64,000 nucleotides of DNA from Gemmatimonadota bacterium (lineage in GTDB: Bacteria; Gemmatimonadota; Gemmatimonadetes; Gemmatimonadales; Gemmatimonadaceae): NCBI GenBank assembly GCA_026387935.1, contig JAPLKU010000011.1:1-64000 (forward strand). Direction: 5' to 3'. Shown here piece by piece: positions 20,221 through 29,792 of the stretch (positions within the stretch are counted from its first letter, which is position 1; each line of letters opens with the position of its first letter). The notes under the pieces were generated by a model. It made no database searches. It was given only the letters and a program-made list of their open reading frames with translations, and had not been told where the DNA came from. Both the position numbers and the translations under genes were made by a program.

Positions 20221-20996
20221 GCGCCGCGAAGATTCATCCCACCGCCATTGTCGACAAGAAGGCAGAGCTTGGCGATGGTGTGGAGATTGGCCCGTGGGCA
20301 TTTGTCGGGCCGCAGTGCAAGGTCGGCGCGGGGTCAATGATTGCCGCGCGCGCCATGCTCGAATCGCACGTGACGCTTGGCCTGAACGTGAAGGTCGGGG
20401 TCGGCAGCGTGCTTGGCGGGCTGCCGCAGGACCTCAAGTTCAAGGGGGAGGAAACCTGGGTTGAGATCGGCGACCACTCGACGATTCGCGAATACGTTAC
20501 CGTCAATCGCGGCACGTCCGAGTCGCTGAAGACCACCGTCGGCAAGCACTCGTTCCTGATGTCGTACGTGCACCTCGCCCATGATTGTCAGGTCGGGAAC
20601 AACGTCATCATCTCGAACGGTACACAGCTCGCCGGACATGTAACCGTTGAGGACTTCGCCGGGATTTCTGGCTTGTGTGCCGTGCACCAGTTCACGCGCA
20701 TCGGCCAGCATTGCTACATCGGCGGGTGCTCACGTATTCCGAAGGACGTGCCGCCGTTCGTGCGCGCGGCGGGCAATCCGATTGGACTCTACGGACTCAA
20801 CAGCGTTGGCCTGCAGCGGCGTGGGTTCTCCGCCGAGGTGCTGGGGGAACTCAAAAAAGCTTATCGGCTGTTTTTCCGCAGTGCGCTGAACGTATCGCAG
20901 GCGATGGAACGCGCGAACAAGGAATTGAAGCCGCTCAAGGAAGTGCAGGCGTTGATGAAGTTCCTGGCCGAAAGCGAGCGGGGGGCCACGCTGTGA
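20217..20996 (+). CDS. lpxA: UDP-N-acetylglucosamine acyltransferase LpxA
   Basis: LpxA starts lipid A synthesis by acylating the sugar nucleotide at the 3 position. The 259-residue product is a hexapeptide beta-helix with the QDLKFKGE turn, the catalytic histidine in HLAHDC, and the [18 protein letters not shown] segment leading to the helical C-terminus. Length matches (E. coli 262). ATG 20217 overlaps the fabZ stop (ATGA). The next gene is a Gfo/Idh/MocA dehydrogenase, which raises the possibility that the substrate is a 3-amino sugar (see findings). Confidence 0.95.
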   Translation: MSAAKIHPTAIVDKKAELGDGVEIGPWAFVGPQCKVGAGSMIAARAMLESHVTLGLNVKVGVGSVLGGLPQDLKFKGEETWVEIGDHSTIREYVTVNRGTSESLKTTVGKHSFLMSYVHLAHDCQVGNNVIISNGTQLAGHVTVEDFAGISGLCAVHQFTRIGQHCYIGGCSRIPKDVPPFVRAAGNPIGLYGLNSVGLQRRGFSAEVLGELKKAYRLFFRSALNVSQAMERANKELKPLKEVQALMKFLAESERGATL

Positions 20997-22015
20997 GCGC
21001 GGCGGGCGGATCTCCGCCACGCCTTGGCGTGATTGGCACCGGCAGTCTCGGGTATCACCATGCGCGATTGCTTCGCGATATCAAGACCGCCGCGTTCAAA
21101 GGCTTCTATGAAGCGAGCGCTGAGCGCGCCGGGACGGTCTCGCGCGAGCTCGGCATTCGCGCCTATGGATCCATCGAGGAGTTGTTGCACGATGTGGACG
21201 CTGTCTCCATCGTCGTGCCGACGAAGGGGCATTACGAAGTAGCCAAGCAGGCTTTGCGGGCGGGGAAACACGTTCTGATCGAGAAGCCGATCACCGCGAC
21301 GATCGAAGAGGCGGACGAACTCCTGGCCCTCGCCAAGGCCAATGGAGTGCTGGTACAAATTGGGCACATCGAACGCTTCAATCGCGCCATTCGCGCCGCG
21401 GCGCCGTATATCGATCAACCGCTCTTCCTCGACAGCGACCGGCTGGCGCCGTTCAACCCCCGTGGCGCTGACGTGGCCGTCGTGCTCGATCTGATGATTC
21501 ACGACATTGATCTGCTCCTGTCGCTCGTCGGGTCGAAGGTGAAGGACCTTTCGGCAGCCGGTATTCCGGTACTGACGCCGACGGTGGATATCGCCAACGC
21601 CCGCATCACGTTCGAGAACGGCGCCGTCGCGACGATCACCGCCAGCCGCGTCTCTCGCGAACGGATGCGCAAGCTGCGGATCTTTCAGCGGAACGGGTAT
21701 TTGTCGCTCGACCTGGCTGCTGGCTCCGGCGAGCTGTATCGCCTGCGCGGCGACGTGGATCTGCCAACGTTGATCCGGCAGGCACAGCCACTCGAAGCGT
21801 TCGTCGAACGCATCCCTCTCGAAGCGCCCGAAGGCGAGCCGCTGAAGCTCGAGCTGGAAAACTTTGTCGGCGCGCTGCGTGGTGAAGGGGAAGTCGCCGT
21901 TTCCGGCGAGGCCGGGCGTGATGCGCTCGACGTCGCCCTTCGGATTGTCCACGATATCGAGCGCGGGTTGCCGGGCATTGCCTCGCTGCGGTCCGATGCG
22001 ACCCCAGGTGCGTGA
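20993..22015 (+). CDS. Gfo/Idh/MocA-family oxidoreductase in the lpx operon (GnnA-like candidate)
   Basis: This 340-residue NAD(P)-dependent dehydrogenase starts at GTG 20993, overlapping the lpxA stop. The Rossmann motif GVIGTGSLGYHHARLL lies near residues 12-27, and the EKPITATIEEAD motif with the family lysine near 100. Family members oxidise sugars or sugar nucleotides. Its position between lpxA and lpxB matches GnnA of Acidithiobacillus, which oxidises UDP-GlcNAc at C3 before GnnB adds an amino group. No GnnB-like aminotransferase is in the window. Substrate is therefore inferred, not shown. Confidence 0.85.
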   Translation: MSAAGGSPPRLGVIGTGSLGYHHARLLRDIKTAAFKGFYEASAERAGTVSRELGIRAYGSIEELLHDVDAVSIVVPTKGHYEVAKQALRAGKHVLIEKPITATIEEADELLALAKANGVLVQIGHIERFNRAIRAAAPYIDQPLFLDSDRLAPFNPRGADVAVVLDLMIHDIDLLLSLVGSKVKDLSAAGIPVLTPTVDIANARITFENGAVATITASRVSRERMRKLRIFQRNGYLSLDLAAGSGELYRLRGDVDLPTLIRQAQPLEAFVERIPLEAPEGEPLKLELENFVGALRGEGEVAVSGEAGRDALDVALRIVHDIERGLPGIASLRSDATPGA

Positions 22016-23114
22016 AGTACTGATCAGCGCAGGCGAAGCGTCTGGCGACATGCACGGCGCCGCGCTTGTGGAACAGCTCAAGGCCCGGCAGCCGGACATC
22101 GCCGTCGCCGGCATCGGGGGACCGCGGATGCGGGAGGCCGGCGTGTCGATCCTCGCCGAAAGCACCGGGGTTGCCGGTTTTGTCGAAGTACTGCGCCATC
22201 TGCCGGCGCATTGGAGGTTGCTGCGCCAGTTGCGCGCGCGCATGGCGACCGGACGGGTCGGTCTCGCGGTGCTGATCGACTATGGCGGATTCAACCTGCG
22301 TGTGGCGGCAGCGGCCAAGGCTGCGGGCGTGCCCGTGCTCTACTTCATCACGCCGCAGGTCTGGGCCTCGCGACCGGGCCGCCTCAAGGTGATGGCGCGT
22401 GTGATCACGAAAGCCGCCGTCATTCTTCCATTCGAAGCGGGTCTCCTCAATCGCCACGGCATCGACGCGACCTTCGTCGGCCATCCGTTGCTTGATCGTG
22501 CAAAGGACTTGCCATCGCGGAGTGAAGCGCGAAGGCGCTTGGGGCTGCGCCAGGACGGGGAGGTGCTCGCGCTCTTTCCGGGGAGTCGGTCGCAGGAGAT
22601 CCGCCAGCATAGCGCCGACTTTATTGCCGTGGCGCGTGAGTTGGAACGTCGCCGTCCGGGACTGCAGGTAATCGTCGCGGTCGCGCCCTCGATTCAACTC
22701 GATAGTGCCGCGATGCCGTATCCAATGGTACGTGCCTCGTCGTTTGATGTGCTGCGCGCCGCGAACGTGGCGCTCTGCAAGAGCGGCACGACGACGCTCG
22801 AGGCTGCCATCGCCGGCTGTCCCTGCGCCGTCGTCTATCGCACCAGCGCCATTACCTATGCGATCCTCAAGCGCATCGTGAACCTGACCCACATTGGGCT
22901 CGTGAACATCGTTGCCGGTGGCGAAGTCGCGCCCGAGTTCCTGCAACATGATTTCGTTCCCGTGCGCGTGGCCGACGCGCTCGATCCGCTCTTTGCCGCG
23001 ACGAGTCCGCAGCGCGCGGCGATGGTCGAAGCACTCGCCAGCGTGCGCGCGCACCTCGGTGAGCCCGGAGCGGCTGGCCGCGTTGCCGACATGGCGCTTG
23101 CGATCGCGAAGTGA
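21996..23114 (+). CDS. lpxB: Lipid-A-disaccharide synthase LpxB
   Basis: LpxB joins UDP-2,3-diacyl-GlcN and lipid X into the disaccharide. The 372-residue GT19 enzyme opens with VLISAGEASGDMHGAALVEQ. It carries the YFITPQVWASRPGRL motif near residue 115-130, LFPGSRSQEIRQH near ~195 and KSGTTTLEAA near ~260. Length matches E. coli (382). ATG 21996 overlaps the upstream gene by 20 bases; GTG 22008 is an in-frame alternative. The stop overlaps the next gene (GTGA). Confidence 0.95.
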   Translation: MRPQVREVLISAGEASGDMHGAALVEQLKARQPDIAVAGIGGPRMREAGVSILAESTGVAGFVEVLRHLPAHWRLLRQLRARMATGRVGLAVLIDYGGFNLRVAAAAKAAGVPVLYFITPQVWASRPGRLKVMARVITKAAVILPFEAGLLNRHGIDATFVGHPLLDRAKDLPSRSEARRRLGLRQDGEVLALFPGSRSQEIRQHSADFIAVARELERRRPGLQVIVAVAPSIQLDSAAMPYPMVRASSFDVLRAANVALCKSGTTTLEAAIAGCPCAVVYRTSAITYAILKRIVNLTHIGLVNIVAGGEVAPEFLQHDFVPVRVADALDPLFAATSPQRAAMVEALASVRAHLGEPGAAGRVADMALAIAK

Positions 23115-23764
23115 CGACCCTGCCGAACCGTCGCGCTGACTGGCGGGTGCGCCTTGGTGTTCCGCTCGGGCTCTTCGTGCTGCGGCTGCTCGCCCTGACC
23201 TGGCGCGTTGAGGCACGTGGCGACGCGGCGTGGCGTGCGCGGCATGCCGCAGGGCAGGGCATGGTGATGGCCCTCTGGCACGGGCAGCTGCTCCCCCTGG
23301 CGTTCTATCTCCGAAACCTTGGAATGTCCGTGCTCGTGAGTGAGCACAGAGACGGCGAAATCATCGCGCAAATCCTCGAGCGGATGGGGTACACCATGAT
23401 TCGCGGCTCATCCACTCGCGGGGGCGCACGCGCGCTCGTGGAGATGATCAAGGTGTTGCGCGGCGGCATCGCCGTCTGCATTACGCCGGACGGCCCGAAG
23501 GGGCCGGCGCGGACATTTGCACCTGGCGCCGCGGTCGCCGCACAGCGCGCGGGCGTCCCGATCACGACCATGTATGTCACGGTAGAACGGGCGTGGACAC
23601 TGAAGAGTTGGGACCGGTTCATGATCCCGAAACCGTTCGCGCGCGTTGTCCTCCACTTTGGTGCGCCGACCATGGTTCGCGAAGGCACGCCGACGGATGC
23701 CGCCGAAGATGCGCCGCGGTTTGAGGCGATGCTGACCACGGCGGAGCCGGCGTCCCGTGGCTGA
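23111..23764 (+). CDS. DUF374 lysophospholipid acyltransferase-family protein (LpxJ-like candidate)
   Basis: This 217-residue protein has an N-terminal hydrophobic segment (residues ~14-30). It shows the LPLAT-type motif MALWHGQLLPL near 52-62, with the catalytic His in WHGQ, and the TPDGPKGPAR motif near ~125-135. This is the DUF374 branch. One DUF374 member, LpxJ of Helicobacter and Campylobacter, is a lipid A secondary acyltransferase. The position between lpxB and lpxK fits that role. No LpxL/LpxM-type gene is seen here. GTG 23111 overlaps the lpxB stop. Confidence 0.85.
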   Translation: MTTLPNRRADWRVRLGVPLGLFVLRLLALTWRVEARGDAAWRARHAAGQGMVMALWHGQLLPLAFYLRNLGMSVLVSEHRDGEIIAQILERMGYTMIRGSSTRGGARALVEMIKVLRGGIAVCITPDGPKGPARTFAPGAAVAAQRAGVPITTMYVTVERAWTLKSWDRFMIPKPFARVVLHFGAPTMVREGTPTDAAEDAPRFEAMLTTAEPASRG

Positions 23765-24779
23765 GCACTTCGTGGAACGACGCTGGGAGTCCACGTCGGC
23801 GCTCTCCAGGCTGCTGCGCATCATGCTGATGCCGCTCAGTTGGTTGTACTTGACGGGTGTGCTACTCCGAAACGTCGGGTACAACCGCGGCTGGATCCGT
23901 TCTCACAAGTTGCCGCTTCCGACGGTTTCGATCGGCAATCTGACGGTCGGTGGAACGGGTAAGACGCCGATTGCCGCGTGGCTCGCGGCTCGCCTGGTGG
24001 CACTGGGTGCGCATCCCGCGATTCTGCTGAGGGGATACGGCGCGGATGAGCCGCTGGTCCACAAGCTCCTGGTCCCGAACGCCATGGTGTTTAGCGGCGC
24101 CGACAGGGTCGCCTCGGCTGCAGAAGCGAGGCGACTTGGCGCCACGGTGCTGGTGCTCGATGATGCCTTTCAGCACCGCCGGGCGCGGCGCGATGCGGAC
24201 GTCGTTATCCTTTCTGCCGACCGGCACCGGACGATCCGGATGCTTCCGGCCGGTCCTTGGCGAGAGCCCGAACAGTCGTTGCGTCGCGCGACGCACATCA
24301 TCGTCGTCAGGAAGCGCTCGTCGCCGCTGCGCGCTCGTGAAGTCGCCGAGTACGCGGCGTGCGTCGCGCCGGCCGCAAAGATGTCGATCGTGCATCTCGG
24401 CGCCGATGCCCTCGTGCGGTGGGGCGGCGCCGAACGGCGTCCGTTGACCGTGTTGGCATCAAAGGTCGTGCTGGCGATCTCTGCCATCGGAGATCCTAGG
24501 GCATTTGAGGGTCAATTACGCGAAACGGGGGCCCGAACCGCGCCGCGGACATTTCCCGATCACCATGCGTTTTCTCGCAAGGAAGTACAACGGTTGGCGC
24601 ATGAAGCAACCGGCGCCGATTTTACCGTTTGCACTCTGAAGGACGCGGTAAAACTGGGGCCCGTTTGGCCTCCTTCCGCGCCACCCTTATGGTACCTTTC
24701 GCAGATCGTGAGTATCGAGTTGGGCGCGGAAGCCCTCGATGGGCTCGCCCGCAGCCTCGCCGCACTCGCCCACGACTGA
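23757..24779 (+). CDS. lpxK: Tetraacyldisaccharide 4'-kinase LpxK
   Basis: LpxK phosphorylates the lipid A disaccharide at the 4' position on the inner membrane. The 340-residue product has an N-terminal hydrophobic anchor (residues ~20-40). The unusual P-loop is in IGNLTVGGTGKTP (near 60-72), the LLRGYG motif near ~92, and VLDDAFQHRR near ~138-147. Length matches (E. coli 328). GTG 23757 overlaps the end of the DUF374 gene by 8 bases. It is the last gene of the bamA-lpxK run. Confidence 0.95.
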   Translation: MAEHFVERRWESTSALSRLLRIMLMPLSWLYLTGVLLRNVGYNRGWIRSHKLPLPTVSIGNLTVGGTGKTPIAAWLAARLVALGAHPAILLRGYGADEPLVHKLLVPNAMVFSGADRVASAAEARRLGATVLVLDDAFQHRRARRDADVVILSADRHRTIRMLPAGPWREPEQSLRRATHIIVVRKRSSPLRAREVAEYAACVAPAAKMSIVHLGADALVRWGGAERRPLTVLASKVVLAISAIGDPRAFEGQLRETGARTAPRTFPDHHAFSRKEVQRLAHEATGADFTVCTLKDAVKLGPVWPPSAPPLWYLSQIVSIELGAEALDGLARSLAALAHD

Positions 24780-24822
24780 CGACTTAGCGCGCCGGCCATG
24801 ACCGGCGGAGGAATCGCACCGC

Positions 24823-26130
24823 ATGACGCCCGACTTGCTGCTCCCAACGACCCCGATCGTCCGGCCCGACAAAGACCGCTTCCTTCAGGAAGAAAATCCG
24901 TTCGAAGCGATGATGTCGCGCTTCGATCGCGCGGCCGAGCTGCTCGATCTCGAGCCCGGCATCTACAAGGTGCTCCGGCACGCCGAAAAGCAGATTATTA
25001 CCTCGATCCCCGTCATGATGGACAGCGGTGAGGTCGAGGTCTTCACGGGAATTCGGGTGCTGTACAACACTTCGCGCGGGCCGGCGAAGGGCGGCATTCG
25101 GTTTGACCTGAACGTTTCGCTCGACGAAGTGACCGCACTGGCGGCGTGGATGACCTGGAAGTGCGCGGTCGTGAACATCCCGTTTGGCGGCGCCAAGGGC
25201 GGTGTGATTTGCGATCCGCTGAAAATGAGCGTCGGTGAACTGGAACGACTCACACGGCGCTACACGTCGTCGATCATCCAGACCTTGGGGCCGGACTCGG
25301 ACGTGCCCGCGCCTGACGTCAACACGAATGAACGGGTGATGGCGTGGATCATGGATACCTACTCCATGCGCATGGGCCACACGGTCACGGCGGTCGTCAC
25401 CGGAAAGCCGGTTGAAATGGGTGGATCGCACGGCAGGCGTGAAGCCACTGGTCGCGGTTGCATGATCGTCACCAAACGTGCCCTCGAGCATCTGGGCATG
25501 CCCGTGAAGGGCACAACGGTCGCGATTCAGGGGTTCGGCAATGTCGGCTCCGTGGCGGCGCAGCTGCTCCAGCGCGAAGGCTGCAAGGTCATCGCAATTA
25601 GCGATCGCACCGGCGGCTTCGTGAACACAAAGGGCATTGATGTGGACGATGCCATCGCCTATGTGCAAAAGCACCGAACACTCGACGGCTATCAGAAGGG
25701 CGATGCGGTCACGAACGAACAGCTGCTGACCACCGAAGTGGACGTGCTCCTGCCGGCGGCGCTGGAAAACGTCATCACGACAAAAAATGCCAAACAGATC
25801 CAGGCCAAGATCATCTGCGAAGGCGCGAACGGGCCGACGACAGCGGCGGCGGATTCGATTCTCGACGAGAAGGGCATTTTTGTTATTCCGGACATCCTCG
25901 CCAACGCCGGCGGCGTGACCGTCTCGTACTTCGAGTGGGTTCAGGATCGCGGCGGATATTTCTGGACGGAGAAGCGGGTCAATGAGTCCCTGACCGAAAT
26001 CATGGACAACAGTTTCAAGGCCGTGCTCGAACTTTCCAAGCAGCACAAAGTGAACATGCGCACCGCGGCGTACATGCTTTCGATCAGCCGTGTTGCCACG
26101 GTGCACCGGCTGCGCGGCATCTACGCCTGA
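24823..26130 (+). CDS. Glu/Leu/Phe/Val dehydrogenase (glutamate dehydrogenase type)
   Basis: This 435-residue enzyme interconverts glutamate and 2-oxoglutarate plus ammonia. The N-terminal domain shows RGPAKGGIR and PFGGAKGGV (substrate and catalytic lysines, residues ~85-130). [12 protein letters not shown] follows with the catalytic Asp, and the Rossmann motif [10 protein letters not shown] lies near ~228. The length fits hexameric GdhA-like enzymes of bacteria and archaea. ATG 24823 follows a GGAGG site at 24804-24808, with a longish 14-base spacing. It stands between the lpx operon and rlmH, with short gaps on each side. Coenzyme preference cannot be told. Confidence 0.92.
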   Translation: MTPDLLLPTTPIVRPDKDRFLQEENPFEAMMSRFDRAAELLDLEPGIYKVLRHAEKQIITSIPVMMDSGEVEVFTGIRVLYNTSRGPAKGGIRFDLNVSLDEVTALAAWMTWKCAVVNIPFGGAKGGVICDPLKMSVGELERLTRRYTSSIIQTLGPDSDVPAPDVNTNERVMAWIMDTYSMRMGHTVTAVVTGKPVEMGGSHGRREATGRGCMIVTKRALEHLGMPVKGTTVAIQGFGNVGSVAAQLLQREGCKVIAISDRTGGFVNTKGIDVDDAIAYVQKHRTLDGYQKGDAVTNEQLLTTEVDVLLPAALENVITTKNAKQIQAKIICEGANGPTTAAADSILDEKGIFVIPDILANAGGVTVSYFEWVQDRGGYFWTEKRVNESLTEIMDNSFKAVLELSKQHKVNMRTAAYMLSISRVATVHRLRGIYA

Positions 26131-26165
26131 CGCACGGTACAGACGGAGCTACTGGGTGACGCGAA

Positions 26166-26630
26166 GTGAAGATCATCGTCGCCGTGGTGGGACGTGCCCG
26201 CCATCCGTCGCTGGGACCGGCGGCGAAGGACTACGAGGAACGCGCGGCGCATTACTGGCCGATCGAGGTCCGCGAAGTTCGGGAAGAGTCGTCAAAGTCG
26301 CTTTCGCCGGAACAGGTGCGCGACCGGGAAGGCGAACGGCTCCTCGATGCTGCGCCGGAGCGGGCGCACATCGTCGCCTGCGATCCTGGCGGCAAGGAAA
26401 TGACGTCAGCGGTGTTCAGTGCGTGGCTCCAACGGGAGCGCGAGCGCGGTGTCGACGTCTGCTTCCTGATTGGCGGAGCCCACGGGCTGTCGGATGGCGC
26501 GCGCAAGGCCGCGCGTACGCGCCTCTCGTTGGCCCCATGGACATTGCCACACGAACTGGCTCGACTCGTGCTGGCCGAGCAGTTCTATCGGGCGGGCACC
26601 ATTGTGCGCCGCGAGCCATACCACAAGTGA
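26166..26630 (+). CDS. rlmH: 23S rRNA pseudouridine(1915) methyltransferase RlmH
   Basis: RlmH methylates pseudouridine 1915 in helix 69 of 23S rRNA using SAM. The 154-residue SPOUT protein has the opening KIIVAVVGRARHPSL, the trefoil-knot SAM loop FLIGGAHGLSD (near residues 102-112) and the C-terminal signature LARLVLAEQFYRAGTI. The ending REPYHK is diagnostic for the family. Start GTG 26166, with CGGAG about 20 bases upstream. Length matches E. coli (155). Confidence 0.96.
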   Translation: MKIIVAVVGRARHPSLGPAAKDYEERAAHYWPIEVREVREESSKSLSPEQVRDREGERLLDAAPERAHIVACDPGGKEMTSAVFSAWLQRERERGVDVCFLIGGAHGLSDGARKAARTRLSLAPWTLPHELARLVLAEQFYRAGTIVRREPYHK

Positions 26631-26652
26631 GTGGTCGGTGACTGATGCTCCG

Positions 26653-28194
26653 ATGGCCCGTGTCATGGCCGAACCATTCGGCGGCGGCGTACTGACGCGC
26701 GCGGCCATGGATGGTTCAGCGCCAAAGGACTGGTTCCTGGCCCGTCCGCGCGGTGCGGAAGAATGGCGCGGCCACGCCGAAGCAGTTCGTTCAAGTTTCC
26801 CCCAGGCACGGTGGCTCGAGACGCTCCGCCCAGCGATTGCGGCGACCGGTGCGGCGGCCGAGCGCCTCGAACGCGTTGCGGCGGGGCATGGCGTCGTGAT
26901 CACGACCGGACAACAACCCGGACTGTTCGGCGGGCCGGGCTATACCTGGCTGAAGGCGATGACGGCAATCGCGCTGGCCGATCGGTTTGAACATGACACG
27001 GGAATCCCTGCGGTTCCCCTCTTCTGGGCGGCAACCGATGACGCGGATTTCGCCGAGGCCAGTTGGACCACCGTGGCCATCGGTGCGGAGTGTCGACGGA
27101 TTGCGATTGGGCGAGGTGGATCCGAAGGGCTCGTCATGTCGCAGATGCCGCTCGGCGACGTGAGTGGGGTGATCGAATCGTTCCTCGAGGCGACACGGTC
27201 GGCACCGCATCGCGCCGTGGTGGACGCAGCGACGCGGGCCTACCACAGCGGCGCGACGGTAGGTGGCGCATACGTGCAGTTATTGCGACACGTTCTTGAA
27301 CCACTGGGGATGCCGGTGATCGATGCATGGCATCCGGCCGTTCGCGGCGCAGCGCGACCGGTGCTCGTCGAAGCGCTAGGGCGCGCCGCGATGATCGACG
27401 AAGCGGTCAGCATGCGGAGCGTGACCATCGAGCGAGCGGGGTACCGCGCGCAGGTGGCGCGCGTGCCGCGACTCTCGCTGGTGTTCCGAAGTACGAACGG
27501 GGTGAAGGAACGCGTGCCGCTCTCGCAGGCCGGCGACGCGGCGCGCCGCGATGATCTCGTGCTCTCGGCGAACGTCTTGCTCCGGCCGATTGTCGAACGC
27601 CGAATTCTCCCGACGATCGCCTATGTTGGCGGTCCAGGTGAGGTCGCGTATTTCGCACAGGTGGGCGCCGTGGCGGAAGCCATGGGCGAGCCGATGCCGC
27701 TAGTCGTGCCGCGGTGGGCCGCGACCGTCGTTGAGCCGTCTGTTGATCGAATGCTCGGCCGGCTCGGCATGATGCTCGATGACGTGCGGGTGCCGCATTT
27801 GGCAGAACGAAAGATCGGAGAGCGTGCGATGGCGCCCGCTATTCGAGACGCGCTGACTGCAGTGCAGAGCTCAGTGGAAGAAAAGATGAGCGGCCTGGCG
27901 AGTGCGGCGCGGGCGGCCGGGCACTCGGCCCCCGAGGTGATCGAGGGTGCTCGCCGGCAACTGACGCATCGCGTGGAGCGGCTCGAGCGGCGGCTCCGCG
28001 CTGCGGCGACCAAGGGCGAAGCGGAGGCGGTGCGGGATTTGGCGGCGATTCGCGCCACATTGCTACCCGCAGGAGAGCGCCAAGAACGGCGTCTCAACTA
28101 CCTGCCGTTTTTCGCGCGCTACGGCGATCCGTTCATCGGGCGTCTCAAGGACGGCGCGGCGCTTCACGCGGCGGCGCTGATCGGATCACGGTGA
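26653..28194 (+). CDS. bshC: BshC-family bacillithiol biosynthesis cysteine-adding enzyme
   Basis: BshC is proposed to add cysteine to GlcN-malate, the last step of bacillithiol synthesis. The ~513-residue product has the family signatures VITTGQQPGLFGGPGYT (near residues ~84-100), VPLFWAATDDADFAEA (near ~122-137) and a later coiled-coil region (~400-470) rich in Arg/Glu. It ends NYLPFFARYGDPFIGRL, as BshC proteins do. ATG 26653 is used; GTG 26638 and ATG 26665 are in frame. bshA and bshB are not in the window. The stop overlaps murJ (GTGA). Confidence 0.92.
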   Translation: MARVMAEPFGGGVLTRAAMDGSAPKDWFLARPRGAEEWRGHAEAVRSSFPQARWLETLRPAIAATGAAAERLERVAAGHGVVITTGQQPGLFGGPGYTWLKAMTAIALADRFEHDTGIPAVPLFWAATDDADFAEASWTTVAIGAECRRIAIGRGGSEGLVMSQMPLGDVSGVIESFLEATRSAPHRAVVDAATRAYHSGATVGGAYVQLLRHVLEPLGMPVIDAWHPAVRGAARPVLVEALGRAAMIDEAVSMRSVTIERAGYRAQVARVPRLSLVFRSTNGVKERVPLSQAGDAARRDDLVLSANVLLRPIVERRILPTIAYVGGPGEVAYFAQVGAVAEAMGEPMPLVVPRWAATVVEPSVDRMLGRLGMMLDDVRVPHLAERKIGERAMAPAIRDALTAVQSSVEEKMSGLASAARAAGHSAPEVIEGARRQLTHRVERLERRLRAAATKGEAEAVRDLAAIRATLLPAGERQERRLNYLPFFARYGDPFIGRLKDGAALHAAALIGSR

Positions 28195-29792
28195 GTTCGC
28201 CGGCCCCGGCTGGCCGGCGTGGCGGCGGTGCATTTGCCGTCGGCGCGGGGATTCTTATCAGCCGGCTCTTTGGGCTGGTTCGCCAGCGCGTCATCAGCCA
28301 TTTCCTCGGTATTGGCGATGCGGCGGATGTGCTGAGCGCGGCGCTGCGCATCCCGAATGTGATCCAGAATCTGCTCGGTGAAGGCGTGCTGTCGGCGTCG
28401 TTCGTTCCGGTGTACGCGCGGCTCCGCGCTGAGGGACGCCACGAAGACGCCACTCGGCTGGCCCGCTCGGTGGGGGCACTGCTCGCGGCCGCATCGTCGG
28501 CCGTGGTGCTCATCGGGATGGCGTTTGCGCCGGCACTGGTCTCGCTCATCGCGGGCGGATTCGGCGCGGAAAAGCAGGCGTTCACGGTGCAACTCGTGCG
28601 CCTGCTCTTTCCGGGAATGGCGGCGCTCGTGATGTCGGCGTGGTGCCTCGGCGTGCTTAACGCGCATCGGCAGTTTTTCGTCAGCTATACCGCACCAGTT
28701 GCGTGGAATCTGGCGATCATTGCGACGCTGTTGCTGCGCGCCACGCCGGACGACGCCAACGCGGCGGCCCGTCTGGTAGCCATCGGGGCAGTGATCGGCA
28801 GCGTGCTGCAGTTCGCCGTACAGATTCCGTGGTTGATTCGGCACCTCCCAGCGGCGGTTCGCGGGCGGTTGCGTACACCCGAACTCCGTCGGGTGCTCGC
28901 CAACTTCGCGCCAGTGGTGATTGGTCGCGGCGTGGTACAGATCAGCGGTTGGCTCGACCAGCTCATCGCCTCGTTCATCACTGGCGGTGCGGCGGCGGTG
29001 CTGTTCTATGCACAGAACATCGCGTTGCTACCGGTGTCGGTGTTCGGAATGGCAGTGAGCGCGAGTGAGTTGACGGAGATGGCATCACGCTCAGCGGCCG
29101 ATGCCGAGTCGGGGATTCGCGATCGGTTGCAGGGCGGATTGCGTGCAATCGCATTTTTCGTTGTCCCGTCCGCTGCGGCGCTGCTGCTGCTTGGCGACGT
29201 ACTGGCCGCGGCTGTTCTGCAAACCGGCCGTTTTGTGCGCAGCGACACCGTCTGGGTCTGGGGTGTACTCGCGGGCTCGTCGGTTGGCTTGCTGGCCGGT
29301 ACGCTTGGCCGGCTCTATAACTCGGCCTGGTATGCGCTGCACGACACGCGTACGCCGGTAAAGATCGCACTCATCCGTATCGCTGTTGCGGCAACGCTCG
29401 GATCAATTGCCGCCCTCCTGCTGCCCGGCTGGCTGGGGATTGATCGCAAGTGGGGCGTCGCCGGTCTGACGGTCAGCGCAGGCATCGCGGCGTGGCTTGA
29501 GTACACGCTGCTCCGCCGCGCCTTGAATGCGCGCCTTGGACCGACGGGGCTGCCGGAGGGACTGCTGCTAAGGCTGTGGGGTGCGGCGCTGCTGGCCGGT
29601 GCTGCCGGGTTTGGCGTGAAACTCCTTTTGGCCACGACGCATCCGATCGCGCTCGCTCTGGCAGTCTTCGGGGTATACGGATTCGGTTACTTCGGACTCA
29701 CTACTGCGCTGGGCATCGACGAATCGGCGGCAGTTGTTGCGCGTGTACGGTCACGCCTCGGCCTGGGGGCTGGGCGGAGGACCGGCCCGTGA
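28191..29792 (+). CDS. murJ: Lipid II flippase MurJ
   Basis: MurJ flips the peptidoglycan precursor lipid II across the inner membrane. The 533-residue protein has about 14 hydrophobic segments. The N-terminal ISRLFGLVRQRVISHFLG and IPNVIQNLLGEG motifs are those of the MviN/MurJ family, with the essential arginines of the first helix. GTG 28191 overlaps the bshC stop. The end overlaps uvrC. Confidence 0.95.
   Translation: MSSPAPAGRRGGGAFAVGAGILISRLFGLVRQRVISHFLGIGDAADVLSAALRIPNVIQNLLGEGVLSASFVPVYARLRAEGRHEDATRLARSVGALLAAASSAVVLIGMAFAPALVSLIAGGFGAEKQAFTVQLVRLLFPGMAALVMSAWCLGVLNAHRQFFVSYTAPVAWNLAIIATLLLRATPDDANAAARLVAIGAVIGSVLQFAVQIPWLIRHLPAAVRGRLRTPELRRVLANFAPVVIGRGVVQISGWLDQLIASFITGGAAAVLFYAQNIALLPVSVFGMAVSASELTEMASRSAADAESGIRDRLQGGLRAIAFFVVPSAAALLLLGDVLAAAVLQTGRFVRSDTVWVWGVLAGSSVGLLAGTLGRLYNSAWYALHDTRTPVKIALIRIAVAATLGSIAALLLPGWLGIDRKWGVAGLTVSAGIAAWLEYTLLRRALNARLGPTGLPEGLLLRLWGAALLAGAAGFGVKLLLATTHPIALALAVFGVYGFGYFGLTTALGIDESAAVVARVRSRLGLGAGRRTGP

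Noticed and set aside
21636-23216. 526-codon open frame on the - strand opposite lpxB and the end of the Gfo/Idh gene
   Set aside because: Antisense to conserved genes, rich in Arg/Ala/His with no domain; a GC-driven shadow.
24784-26106. 440-codon open frame on the - strand opposite the glutamate dehydrogenase
   Set aside because: Antisense to a highly conserved enzyme; no recognisable domains.
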